Assembly: GCF_036169555.1 (NCBI RefSeq)
Contig: NZ_CP108032.1
Coordinates: 5,084,001-5,148,000 of the forward strand
Reading direction: 5' to 3'
Origin: Streptomyces sp. NBC_00306
Lineage (GTDB): Bacteria > Actinomycetota > Actinomycetes > Streptomycetales > Streptomycetaceae
Length of the DNA stretch: 64,000 bases
Under the pieces are notes generated by a model. The model had not been told where the DNA came from, did no database searches, and was given only the letters and a program-made list of their open reading frames with translations. A program made the position numbers and the translations under genes. Shown here one piece after another: positions 42,329 through 50,815 of this stretch (position 1 is its first letter; each line of letters begins with the position of its first letter).

Positions 42329-44116
42329 ATGATCGTCCTGGGCTACAACGGATTCGGCAAAGCCGCGGAGCTGTTCGCCCGCCTCTACCGGGCGACCGGA
42401 ATCGACCGTCATCTGCTGTTCGGCCATGACTCCGCGGCGGCCCTGATCGTCGACGGCGAACTGGTGGCGGCGGTCGAGGAGGAACGCCTCAACCGGGTGA
42501 AGAAGACATCGAAGTTCCCGGTGAACGCCATGAACTGGTGCCTGGAGACCGGTGGTGTCTCCTTCGACGACGTCGACGTGGTGGCCTTCTCCTGGCAGTT
42601 CTCCGACGACGTGATGGACCAGATGATCGCCGAGATCACCGAGGACCACTCGGCGAGCACGGCGGAGAAATTCTCGCGGCTCGACCGCCTCGCGGAGACC
42701 TACGCGGCCCTGTTCAGCAAGGAGGCGATCCTGGCCGACTTCTTCGAACACACCGGCCACCATCTCGACCCGGGGAAGCTCGAACTGGTGCCGCATCATC
42801 TCGCCCATCTCATGACCGGCTACCACCTGGCCGGTGGCGGCGACGCCGCCTTCGTGGTCAGTGACGGCCGCGCGGAGTGGCTGTCGGCGATCATGGGGGA
42901 GATACGTGACGGCCAGGTACGGGTTCTCGACGACGTGACCATCGACTCGCGGCACTCCCTGGCCATGCTCTTCTCGGTGGTGACCAGATACCTCGGCTTC
43001 GTGCCGAACAACGACGAGTACAAGGTGATGGGGCTGGCCGGCTACGCACCGCCGCCCGCGGACAACCCCTTCCTCGAGCATGTGGTCGAGCTACTGCCCG
43101 ACGGCACCTATACGATCGCCTACCCCGCGAGCGCGGTCCCCGCCTACTACGCGCTGTTCGACCGCATCTTCGACGGCGATCCATCCAGGCGGGAGGACTT
43201 CGACTTCCGGGTGCGTGTCGCGAGCGCCGCCCAGCAGATGATCGAAGTGGTGACGGCCGCCCAACTCGAGGTGCTGGAGCGCCGGAGCGCGCTGCCCCGG
43301 CTGATCTTCGAGGGCGGCCTCGCACTGAACTGCGTGAACAACACGAAGCTCCTGGAGGGCTCTCGCTTCGCCGACATGGACGTGAGTTTCGGAGCGTCCG
43401 ACGTCGGGGTGGCGCTGGGGGCCGCCTTGCACGCCAGCCGGGAGGCAGGTGACGCGCCCCGGCCCGGCCCGTCGCCCTACCTCGGTCCCGCGTTCGACCG
43501 CGAGGACATCCTGGCCGCACTCGACAAGTTCTCCCAGCAGGTCGAATGGCGCGAGGTCGCCCCCGAGCAGGTGCCCGCCGAGACAGCCGCGCTGCTGGAG
43601 GACGAGAGCATCATCGGATGGTTCCAGGGACGGATGGAGTACGGGCCGCGGGCCCTGGGCAACCGGAGCATTCTCGCGAACCCCCGCTTCCCCGGCATCA
43701 AGGACTCGATCAACGAGCGGATCAAACACCGGGAGCAGTTCAGGCCCTTCGCCCCCGTCGTCCTGGAGGAACGCGCCTCCGAGGTCTTCGAGACCGGCAG
43801 GAAGCACTCCTCGCCGTACATGACGTTCGTGTTCCCCGTGCGACCCGCATACCGGGAAGTGATCCAGGGCGCCTGCCATGTGGACGGCACGGCCCGCATC
43901 CAGACGATCACCGACGACTCCAACCCGCGGCTCGCGCAGGTCCTGCGCCGCTTCAACGAGCTGACCGGGGTGCCGTGCCTGATCAACACGTCCTTCAACG
44001 TGGCCGGCGAGCCGATCGTCTGCTCTCCCGTGGACGCGCTGGCCTGCTTCCTGAACACGGAGATGGACCACCTGGTACTCGACACCTTCTTCGTGCGGCG
44101 CTCCGTGCAGAGGTGA
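42329..44116 (+). CDS. NodU/CmcH-family carbamoyltransferase
   Basis: A 595-residue carbamoyltransferase. The N-terminal Kae1-like domain has LFGHDSAAALIVDGELVAA, EEERLNRVKK and the metal-binding HHLAHLMTGYH. The C-terminal YrdC-like domain reads GWFQGRMEYGPRALGNRSIL and FRPFAPVVLEE, then CLINTSFNVAGEPIV. These enzymes place a carbamoyl group from carbamoyl phosphate through carbamoyl-AMP onto an OH or NH group. The urea cap on the terminal unit of CC-1065 would need such a step. It starts after AAGGAG and is the last gene of the long co-directional run. Confidence 0.9.
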   Translation: MIVLGYNGFGKAAELFARLYRATGIDRHLLFGHDSAAALIVDGELVAAVEEERLNRVKKTSKFPVNAMNWCLETGGVSFDDVDVVAFSWQFSDDVMDQMIAEITEDHSASTAEKFSRLDRLAETYAALFSKEAILADFFEHTGHHLDPGKLELVPHHLAHLMTGYHLAGGGDAAFVVSDGRAEWLSAIMGEIRDGQVRVLDDVTIDSRHSLAMLFSVVTRYLGFVPNNDEYKVMGLAGYAPPPADNPFLEHVVELLPDGTYTIAYPASAVPAYYALFDRIFDGDPSRREDFDFRVRVASAAQQMIEVVTAAQLEVLERRSALPRLIFEGGLALNCVNNTKLLEGSRFADMDVSFGASDVGVALGAALHASREAGDAPRPGPSPYLGPAFDREDILAALDKFSQQVEWREVAPEQVPAETAALLEDESIIGWFQGRMEYGPRALGNRSILANPRFPGIKDSINERIKHREQFRPFAPVVLEERASEVFETGRKHSSPYMTFVFPVRPAYREVIQGACHVDGTARIQTITDDSNPRLAQVLRRFNELTGVPCLINTSFNVAGEPIVCSPVDALACFLNTEMDHLVLDTFFVRRSVQR

Positions 44117-44328
44117 ACCGGAAGAGCGGCGCGCGTACGGCAGTTCGAGCCCCTTCCGTGCCGAGTCCGCTCTATCGGGTCGTTCTCCCGGACATCCAGG
44201 GCACATCGCCGGTGGGCGTGACATCCTGAGGATTCTCCATACGGTAGGTAGCCGAGCCACGTGCACGGAGCGGTCATCCGCTCGGCATGCTCACTGCCGC
44301 TTGTCACCTCTCGGGACTGAGTCCATCC

Positions 44329-44952
44329 ATGCTGAACTATGACGTGAAGAAGGACCTGCGCAGCCTGTTCACCGCGAAGAAGAGGTTCGAGGTCGTCGAT
44401 GTGCCCGCCATGAAGTTCCTCATGGCGGACGGTGAGGGCAGCCCCAACACATCGCAGCTGTACGCGGACATCGTGCGCGCGCTGTACGCGACCGCGTACG
44501 CCGTCCGTGCTCTCGCCATCGACGAACTCGGCAGGAAACACACCGTCGGTCCGCTGGAAGGCTTGTGGTCGGCCGACGACCTCAAGGCCTTCACGTCGTC
44601 ACGCGACGAGAACGAGTGGCAGTGGCGGCTCATGATCGTTCAGCCCGACTGGATCACCGACGAGATCGTCGGCGAAGGTCTGAAGCGAGCGATCGAGAAG
44701 AAGGATCTGGCCGCCGGCGACCGCGTCCGCTTCGGCGAGTTCCACGAGGGCAAGGCGGTCCAGGTCCTGCACATCGGCCCCTACAACCAGGAGGGGCCCA
44801 CGATCGCACGGATGCACGACGAGTACATGCCGCAGCAGGAACTCAAGCCCCGCGGGGACCACCACGAGATCTACCTCTCCGACGCACGGCGCACCGACCC
44901 GTCGCGGCTGCGCACCATCCTGCGCCAGCCTGTCGAATCCACCGGGAGCTGA
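44329..44952 (+). CDS. GyrI-like protein, probable cyclopropanoid hydrolase
   Basis: A 207-residue GyrI-like protein. It begins MLNYDVKKDLRSLFTAKKRF and contains FEVVDVPAMKFLMADGEG, GPLEGLWSADDL and the domain end KAVQVLHIGPYNQEGPTIAR. Proteins of this look (YtkR7 in the yatakemycin cluster, C10R6 for CC-1065) hydrolyse the cyclopropane and disarm the toxin. I chose the ATG at 44329 because homologues begin at this point; an upstream ATG at 44287 is possible. It is set 212 bases from the operon, so it probably has its own promoter and can be made first or constantly. Confidence 0.8.
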   Translation: MLNYDVKKDLRSLFTAKKRFEVVDVPAMKFLMADGEGSPNTSQLYADIVRALYATAYAVRALAIDELGRKHTVGPLEGLWSADDLKAFTSSRDENEWQWRLMIVQPDWITDEIVGEGLKRAIEKKDLAAGDRVRFGEFHEGKAVQVLHIGPYNQEGPTIARMHDEYMPQQELKPRGDHHEIYLSDARRTDPSRLRTILRQPVESTGS

Positions 44953-44972
44953 TTCCGGACCCGGCCGTTCGC

Positions 44973-45019
44973 GCTTTCCTGGAAGCGCGGAGGCGTGACG
45001 TACCCGTGCTGCTGTCGGT
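44973..45019 (+). repeat. 47-bp imperfect copy of the DUF255 gene's 5' part
   Basis: These bases match 45189-45235 inside the next gene, in the same orientation; about 41 of 47 positions are identical. Read in the equivalent frame they give FLEARRRDVPVLLSV, against FEEARKRGVPVLLSV in the real gene. It is therefore a fragment of a second, related gene, probably a scar of the recombination that brought in the cluster. Confidence 0.75.
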
Positions 45020-45104
45020 GCGCCGCGCATGAGGTTCGGCCGACCGAGGCGGGGCCCGTGCGGGCTTCGCCGGTGCCATAGGGCCTTGTGAGAGGCTGGG
45101 CCGT

Positions 45105-47120
45105 ATGAATCGGCTGGCCGACGAGACCTCGCCCTATCTGCTTCAGCACGCCTCGAACCCCGTGGACTGGTGGCCCTGGGCGCCGGAGGCTTTCGAGGAA
45201 GCGCGAAAGCGCGGCGTACCCGTGCTGCTGTCGGTCGGCTACGCAGCCTGCCACTGGTGTCATGTCATGGCGCACGAGTCCTTCGAGGACGAGACGACCG
45301 CCTCGTACATGAACGAGCACTTCGTGAACGTCAAGGTCGACCGCGAGGAACGCCCCGACGTCGACGCCGTGTACATGGAGGCCGTGCAGGCCGCCACCGG
45401 TCAGGGCGGGTGGCCGATGACCGTCTTCCTCACCCCCGACGCCGAACCCTTCTACTTCGGTACCTACTTCCCGCCGCAGCCCCGCCAGGGCATGCCCTCC
45501 TTCCTTCAGGTCCTCGACGGGGTCACGGTCGCCTGGCAGGACCGGCGCGAGGAAGTGGCCGAGGTGGCGCAGAACATCGTGCGCGATCTCGCCGGGCGGT
45601 CCCTCGCGGTCGGCGGTGCCGGAGTGCCCGGGGAGGAGGAGCCGGCCCAGGCGCTGCTCGGGCTCACCCGGGACTACGACGAGCGGCACGGCGGCTTCGG
45701 GGGCGCGCCCAAGTTCCCGCCGTCGATGGTGCTCGAGTTCCTGTTGCGGCACCACGCCCGCACCGGAGCCGAGGGCGCGCTGCAGATGGCGGCGGACACC
45801 TGCGAGGCGATGGCCCGCGGCGGTATCTACGACCAGCTCGGCGGCGGGTTCGCGCGCTACTCGGTGGACCGGGAGTTCGTGGTGCCGCACTTCGAGAAGA
45901 TGCTCTACGACAACGCCCTCCTGTGCCGCGTGTACGCCCACCTGTGGCGGGCCACGGGCAGCGACCTCGCCCGCAGGGTCGCCCTGGAGACCGCCGACTT
46001 CATGGTGCGTGAACTGCGCACCGCCGAGGGCGGGTTCGCCTCCGCGCTCGACGCCGACAGCGACGACGGCAGCGGCCGGCACGTCGAGGGCGCGTACTAC
46101 GTGTGGACGCCGCGGCAGTTGCGCGAGGCCCTGGGCGACGACGAGGGGCAGCGGGCCGCCGAGGCCTTCGGGGTGACGGAGGAGGGGACCTTCGAGGAAG
46201 GCGCCTCCGTGCTGCAACTCCCGGACGGGGAAGCCGATCCGGGCATGCGGGAGCGGCTCCTCGCCGCGCGGGAGCTGCGGCCCCGGCCGGAGCGGGACGA
46301 CAAGATCGTGGCCGCCTGGAACGGGCTCGCCATCGCCGCGCTCGCCGAGGTGGGCGCGTACTTCGAGCGCCCGGACCTGATCGAGCGCGCCACCGAGGCG
46401 GCGGATCTGCTCGTCCGTCTGCACATCGACTTCTCCGCCACCGGAGCGCGGCTCACGCGCACCTCCAAGGACGGCAAGGCCGGTCGGAACGCCGGTGTGC
46501 TGGAGGACTACGCCGATGTCGCCGAGGGCTTCCTCACACTCGCGGGCACGACCGGTGAGGGGGTCTGGCTGGAGTTCGCCGGGTTCCTGCTGGACATCGT
46601 CATCGACCGGTTCACCGGTGAGGGCGGCGCGCTGTACGACACGGCGCACGACGCCGAGCGGCTGATCCGCCGGCCGCAGGACCCGACGGACAACGCCGCT
46701 CCGTCCGGGTGGACCGCCGCGGCCGGCGCGCTGCTGACGTACGCGGCGCACACGGGCTCCCAGGCCCATCGCACGGCCGCCGAAGGTGCGCTCGGTGTGG
46801 TGAAGGCGCTCGGACCGCGGGCTCCGCGGTTCGTCGGCTGGGGGCTCGCGGTGGCCGAGGCGCTGCTCGACGGGCCGCGCGAGGTGGCGGTCGTCGGCCC
46901 GGAGGACGACCCGGCGACGAGCGAGCTGTTCCGTACGGCGCTGCTGAGCACCGCGCCGGGTGCGGTGGTGGCGGCGGGATCACCGGACAGCGAGGAGTTC
47001 CCGCTGCTGCGGGACCGTGCGCTGGTGGAGGGCCGCCCGGCGGCCTATGTGTGCCGCGACTTCACGTGTCGGATGCCCACCACGGATGCGGACGAGCTGG
47101 CCGGCCAACTCGGTGCATGA
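45105..47120 (+). CDS. DUF255 thioredoxin-domain protein
   Basis: A 671-residue protein: an N-terminal thioredoxin-like domain (SPYLLQHASNPVDWW, GYAACHWCHVMAHESFED) and a long alpha/alpha-barrel resembling N-acylglucosamine epimerases (GGIYDQLGGGFARYSVD, LYDNALLCRVYAHLW, ALDADSDD). It is of the YyaL and SPATA20 type, found in most actinobacteria and of unclear function. The match to the usual length is good. In M. tuberculosis the same gene follows mca and a small membrane protein; here about 35 kb lie between. Confidence 0.9.
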   Translation: MNRLADETSPYLLQHASNPVDWWPWAPEAFEEARKRGVPVLLSVGYAACHWCHVMAHESFEDETTASYMNEHFVNVKVDREERPDVDAVYMEAVQAATGQGGWPMTVFLTPDAEPFYFGTYFPPQPRQGMPSFLQVLDGVTVAWQDRREEVAEVAQNIVRDLAGRSLAVGGAGVPGEEEPAQALLGLTRDYDERHGGFGGAPKFPPSMVLEFLLRHHARTGAEGALQMAADTCEAMARGGIYDQLGGGFARYSVDREFVVPHFEKMLYDNALLCRVYAHLWRATGSDLARRVALETADFMVRELRTAEGGFASALDADSDDGSGRHVEGAYYVWTPRQLREALGDDEGQRAAEAFGVTEEGTFEEGASVLQLPDGEADPGMRERLLAARELRPRPERDDKIVAAWNGLAIAALAEVGAYFERPDLIERATEAADLLVRLHIDFSATGARLTRTSKDGKAGRNAGVLEDYADVAEGFLTLAGTTGEGVWLEFAGFLLDIVIDRFTGEGGALYDTAHDAERLIRRPQDPTDNAAPSGWTAAAGALLTYAAHTGSQAHRTAAEGALGVVKALGPRAPRFVGWGLAVAEALLDGPREVAVVGPEDDPATSELFRTALLSTAPGAVVAAGSPDSEEFPLLRDRALVEGRPAAYVCRDFTCRMPTTDADELAGQLGA

Positions 47121-47223
47121 GACCACCGGGTGACCGACGCGCGAGGTGCAGGCGACACGCCGGTCCTGTCCCGGTAGGCGAACGAGGCGCGCGGCCCTGA
47201 CGGTTCGAGGCGCGGCCCGGAGC

Positions 47224-47871
47224 TCACCGAAGGCGCAGGCCGCCCTGGAGGGTGTCCAGCGTCCGGTGGACGAGCGCGACCAGGTCGTCCTGATGGCCGC
47301 GCTCGGCCCAGTGGATCAGGGCCTCCCGCAGCGCGCCCATGACGGCCGCCGTGAACACCCGCACGTCGAGGTCGTCGGGCTCCCGCCCGGCCCGGCCGGC
47401 GATCGCGCGGGCCAGCAGCAGAGCCGTCTCGGCCATGGTCCCGGTCATCCGCGCGCGGAGGGCCGGGACCTCGACGATGAGCCGGCTGCGCTGACGCATC
47501 TCCTCGGGCTCCTCCGCGAGCATGGCGGCGAACGCTTCGGTGAGGGCGGCCCGCAGGGACTCCAGCGGCGGTTCGGCGGCGGGACGGGCCCGCAGGAGGG
47601 TTTCCGCGGCCCGGTCGTACTCGTCGGCGAGGACGATGTCCTCCTTGGTCGCGAAGTACCGGAAGACCGTGGACGGCGACACGTCCGCCGCCTCCGCGAT
47701 CTGCTCGACCGTGGTCGCCTCGTACCCGTGCGCGGCGATCAGCCGGAAGGTCGCGCGGCGGATCGCGGTCCGGGTCCTGAGCTTCTTGCGTTCGCGCAGG
47801 CCCGGCCGCGGGGGTGCCGCGACGGGTGGGTCGCCGGACGGGCTGTGTGTGGTGGCCGCCATGGCGGTCAT
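47224..47871 (-). CDS. TetR-family transcriptional regulator
   Basis: A 215-residue regulator. The N-terminal helix-turn-helix covers about residues 27-75 (RERKKLRTRTAIRRATFRL, TTVEQIAEAADVSPSTVFRYFATKEDIV), which is clear TetR. The C-terminal half has the usual helical ligand-binding look and a TetR_C-like LHWAERG-type end. It lies downstream of the hemolysin III gene on the same strand, separated by a terminator. The palindrome before the hemolysin III gene is a candidate site. The start may be the ATG at 47871 or one three codons later. Confidence 0.88.
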   Translation of the reverse strand: MTAMAATTHSPSGDPPVAAPPRPGLRERKKLRTRTAIRRATFRLIAAHGYEATTVEQIAEAADVSPSTVFRYFATKEDIVLADEYDRAAETLLRARPAAEPPLESLRAALTEAFAAMLAEEPEEMRQRSRLIVEVPALRARMTGTMAETALLLARAIAGRAGREPDDLDVRVFTAAVMGALREALIHWAERGHQDDLVALVHRTLDTLQGGLRLR

Positions 47872-47914
47872 TGTGCGCCATCGGCCGGCTGCGGAGCCGC
47901 TTCGGCGGCCCGGG

Positions 47915-47940
47915 GAGCCGCTGTCGAATGACAGCGGCTC
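47915..47940 (-). terminator. terminator of the hemolysin III gene
   Basis: A perfect 11-bp stem (47915-47925 with 47930-47940) with the 4-nt loop GAAT lies 18 bases after the hemolysin III stop on the minus strand. It separates that gene from the TetR gene. Confidence 0.8.
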
Positions 47941-47957
47941 TCACATGCTGGTGGCCG

Positions 47958-48632
47958 TCAGTGCTCGTAGGCGACCAGGGAGATTCCCACGTAGTGCACG
48001 ACGAAGGCGGCGAGGGTGAGCGAGTGGAAGACCTCGTGGAAGCCGAACCACCGGGGGGAGGGGTTGGGCCGCCGGAGGCCGTAGACCACGCCGCCCGCGC
48101 TGTAGAGCAGCCCTCCGACGACGACACAGACGAGCACCGCGATACCGCCGGTACGCAGGAAGTCGGGGAGGAAGAAGACCGCGGCCCAGCCCATCGCGAT
48201 GTAGCAGGGCGTGTAGAGCCAGCGCGGCGCGCCCACCCAGAAGACGCGGAAGGCGATCCCCGCGACGGCCGCCGCCCAGATCGCCCACATGAGTGGCCGG
48301 GCGGTCGCGTCGGGGAGCAGCAGCATCGTCAGCGGCGTGTAGGTGCCGGCGATGATCAGGAAGATGTTGGCGTGATCGAGCCTGCGCAGCACGGCCTCAC
48401 CGCGCGGACCCCAGTTTCCGCGGTGGTAGATCGCGCTCACGCCGAACAGCAGGCAGGCGCTCAGCACATAGACCGCACACGCGATACGCGCCTCGGTGGA
48501 GCCCGCGGAAGCTGTCAGCACCAGCCCCGCGACCAGGACGGCCGGGAACATGCCGGCGTGCAGCCACCCGCGCAACCGGGGCTTGACCGGGGGCGGTTCT
48601 ATCTCTGTCACGTCGGGCGCTGCAGGCGTCAT
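47958..48632 (-). CDS. hemolysin III / PAQR-type membrane protein
   Basis: A 224-residue protein with seven membrane helices. It has the PAQR motifs SAIYHRGNW, RRLDHANIFLIIAGTYTPL and, near the end, GFHEVFHSLTLAAFVVHYVG, whose His and Asp residues bind metal. Bacterial relatives are named hemolysin III, though PAQR proteins in general act in lipid and membrane-fluidity control. The ATG at 48632 follows a palindrome that probably regulates it. It diverges from the PEP carboxykinase gene over about 245 bases. Confidence 0.9.
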   Translation of the reverse strand: MTPAAPDVTEIEPPPVKPRLRGWLHAGMFPAVLVAGLVLTASAGSTEARIACAVYVLSACLLFGVSAIYHRGNWGPRGEAVLRRLDHANIFLIIAGTYTPLTMLLLPDATARPLMWAIWAAAVAGIAFRVFWVGAPRWLYTPCYIAMGWAAVFFLPDFLRTGGIAVLVCVVVGGLLYSAGGVVYGLRRPNPSPRWFGFHEVFHSLTLAAFVVHYVGISLVAYEH

Positions 48633-48642
48633 GTCTGGATGG

Positions 48643-48662
48643 TACCTACGCAACCGTAGGTA
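48643..48662. promoter_or_regulatory. operator before the hemolysin III gene
   Basis: TACCTACG and CGTAGGTA form perfect 8-bp arms around the spacer CAAC, ending 11 bases from the hemolysin III start codon. A dimeric TetR-type repressor bound here would block transcription or translation start. Confidence 0.6.
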
Positions 48663-48877
48663 ACGGACGTCTCCGGGCAGCGTGAGCTCCGACTCCTTCG
48701 GGGTACCCGAGTGGCAATGCTCACGTGAGACGCCCTCTGGACATATGGGCGCACTCCACCGATGATCAGATGAGTGCGGTCGGCACCGGATGAGCGCCAG
48801 AAGAGTGAAGGGTCCGAAGCATCCGGGTCGCAGCCCCCACGGGGCACCAACCACCAAACCCTCTCTTAGGAGCGATC

Positions 48878-50701
48878 GTGGCGCGCGACATCGCGGCTCC
48901 CACCACCGTCCCCACCAGCCACCAGGAGCTCATCTCCTGGGTCGACGAGATCGCAGCAATCACGGAACCGGACAGCGTCGTCTGGTGTGACGGATCAGAA
49001 GCCGAGTACGAGCGCCTGTGCGGAGAGCTCGTCGCCAAGGGAACGTTCACGAAGCTTGACCCCATCAAGCGTCCGAACTCCTACTACGCCGCGTCCGACC
49101 CGACCGACGTCGCCCGTGTCGAGGACCGCACCTTCATCTGCTCCGAGAAGGAGGCGGACGCCGGCCCCACGAACCACTGGAAGGCCCCCGCGGAGATGAA
49201 GGAGATCTTCGCCGGCGAGAAGGGGATCTTCCGCGGCTCGATGCGCGGCCGCACGATGTACGTCGTGCCGTTCTGCATGGGCCCGCTGGGCTCGCCGCTG
49301 TCGGCCATCGGCGTCGAGATCACCGACTCCGCCTACGTCGCCGTCTCCATGCGCACCATGACCCGCATGGGGCAGCCCGTCCTCGACGAGCTCGGCTCCG
49401 ACGGCTTCTTCGTCAAGGCCGTCCACACCCTCGGTGCGCCTCTCGCCGAGGGCGAGGAGGACGTGCCCTGGCCGTGCAACTCGACCAAGTACATCTCGCA
49501 CTTCCCCGAGACCCGCGAGATCTGGTCGTACGGCTCCGGCTACGGCGGCAACGCCCTGCTCGGCAAGAAGTGCTACGCCCTGCGCATCGCGTCCGTCATG
49601 GCGCGCGACGAGGGCTGGCTCGCCGAGCACATGCTGATCCTCAAGCTCACGCCCCCGCACGGTGAGTCCAAGTACGTGGCGGCGGCCTTCCCGTCCGCGT
49701 GCGGCAAGACGAACCTCGCCATGCTGGAGCCGACCATCTCCGGCTGGACCGTGGAGACCATCGGCGACGACATCGCGTGGATGCGGTTCGGCGAGGACGG
49801 CCGGCTGTACGCGATCAACCCCGAGGCGGGCTTCTTCGGTGTCGCGCCCGGCACCGGCGAGCACACCAACGCCAACGCCATGAAGACCCTGTGGGGCAAC
49901 GCCGTCTTCACCAATGTCGCGCTCACCGACGACAACGACATCTGGTGGGAGGGAATGACCGAGGAGGCCCCGGGCCACCTCACGGACTGGAAGGGCAACG
50001 ACTGGACGCCCGCGTCCGAGACGCCGGCCGCCCACCCCAACGCCCGCTTCACGGTGCCCGCCTCGCAGTGCCCGATCGCCGCGCCGGAGTGGGAGGACCC
50101 GAAGGGCGTGCCGATCTCGGCGATCCTCTTCGGCGGCCGCCGCGCCTCCGCCGTGCCGCTGGTCACCGAGTCCTTCACCTGGAACCACGGTGTCTTCCTC
50201 GGCGCGAACGTCGCCTCCGAGAAGACCGCCGCGGCCGAGGGCAAGGTCGGCGAGCTGCGCCGCGACCCGTTCGCGATGTTGCCGTTCTGCGGCTACAACA
50301 TGGGCGACTACATGGCCCACTGGGTCAAGGTCGGCGCCGACAAGGACCAGGCCAAGCTCCCGAAGATCTACTACGTGAACTGGTTCCGCAAGAACGAGGC
50401 GGGCAAGTTCGTGTGGCCCGGCTTCGGCGAGAACAGCCGCGTCCTGAAGTGGATCGTCGAGCGCCTCGACGGCAAGGCCGAAGGCGTCGAGACCCCGATC
50501 GGCATCCTGCCGACGCGTGAGGCGCTGGACACCGACGGGCTCGACATGCCGGAGGAGGACCTCGACTACCTGCTCAAGGTCGACAAGGAGATCTGGCGCG
50601 AGGAGGCCGCACTGGTCCCCGAGCACCTGAACACCTTCGGCGACCACACGCCCAAGGAACTGTGGGACGAGTACCGGTCGCTGGTCGCCCGCTTGGGCTG
50701 A
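48878..50701 (+). CDS. pckG: phosphoenolpyruvate carboxykinase (GTP)
   Basis: A 607-residue enzyme converting oxaloacetate and GTP into PEP, the entry to gluconeogenesis. It shows the PEPCK-specific GTP site FPSACGKTNLAML (P-loop), the metal site region TIGDDIAWMRFGEDGRL, and GFFGVAPGT. The Cys in SACGK is the hyper-reactive cysteine of the GTP form. The start is GTG at 48878 after TAGGAG, giving the usual Streptomyces N-terminus. A strong hairpin follows the stop. Confidence 0.95.
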   Translation: MARDIAAPTTVPTSHQELISWVDEIAAITEPDSVVWCDGSEAEYERLCGELVAKGTFTKLDPIKRPNSYYAASDPTDVARVEDRTFICSEKEADAGPTNHWKAPAEMKEIFAGEKGIFRGSMRGRTMYVVPFCMGPLGSPLSAIGVEITDSAYVAVSMRTMTRMGQPVLDELGSDGFFVKAVHTLGAPLAEGEEDVPWPCNSTKYISHFPETREIWSYGSGYGGNALLGKKCYALRIASVMARDEGWLAEHMLILKLTPPHGESKYVAAAFPSACGKTNLAMLEPTISGWTVETIGDDIAWMRFGEDGRLYAINPEAGFFGVAPGTGEHTNANAMKTLWGNAVFTNVALTDDNDIWWEGMTEEAPGHLTDWKGNDWTPASETPAAHPNARFTVPASQCPIAAPEWEDPKGVPISAILFGGRRASAVPLVTESFTWNHGVFLGANVASEKTAAAEGKVGELRRDPFAMLPFCGYNMGDYMAHWVKVGADKDQAKLPKIYYVNWFRKNEAGKFVWPGFGENSRVLKWIVERLDGKAEGVETPIGILPTREALDTDGLDMPEEDLDYLLKVDKEIWREEAALVPEHLNTFGDHTPKELWDEYRSLVARLG

Positions 50702-50777
50702 CGCGCCCTCGGCGCTCGCGGCGGATCCGTCCGACAGCCGCCCTGACCTGTGGGGTCACCTCAGGTCCGCCGCGTTC

Positions 50778-50815
50778 CCGGCCCCCGGAAGCCCCCTCAG
50801 GCTTCCGGGGGCCGG
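50778..50815 (+). terminator. terminator of pckG
   Basis: A 16-bp perfect stem (50778-50793 with 50800-50815) with a 6-nt loop is followed by ACCCTTTCC, 76 bases after the pckG stop. Confidence 0.88.

Noticed and set aside
44261..44283. Short hairpin GAGCGG-TCAT-CCGCTC before the GyrI-like gene
   Set aside because: Only six base pairs; too weak to call a terminator or operator with confidence.
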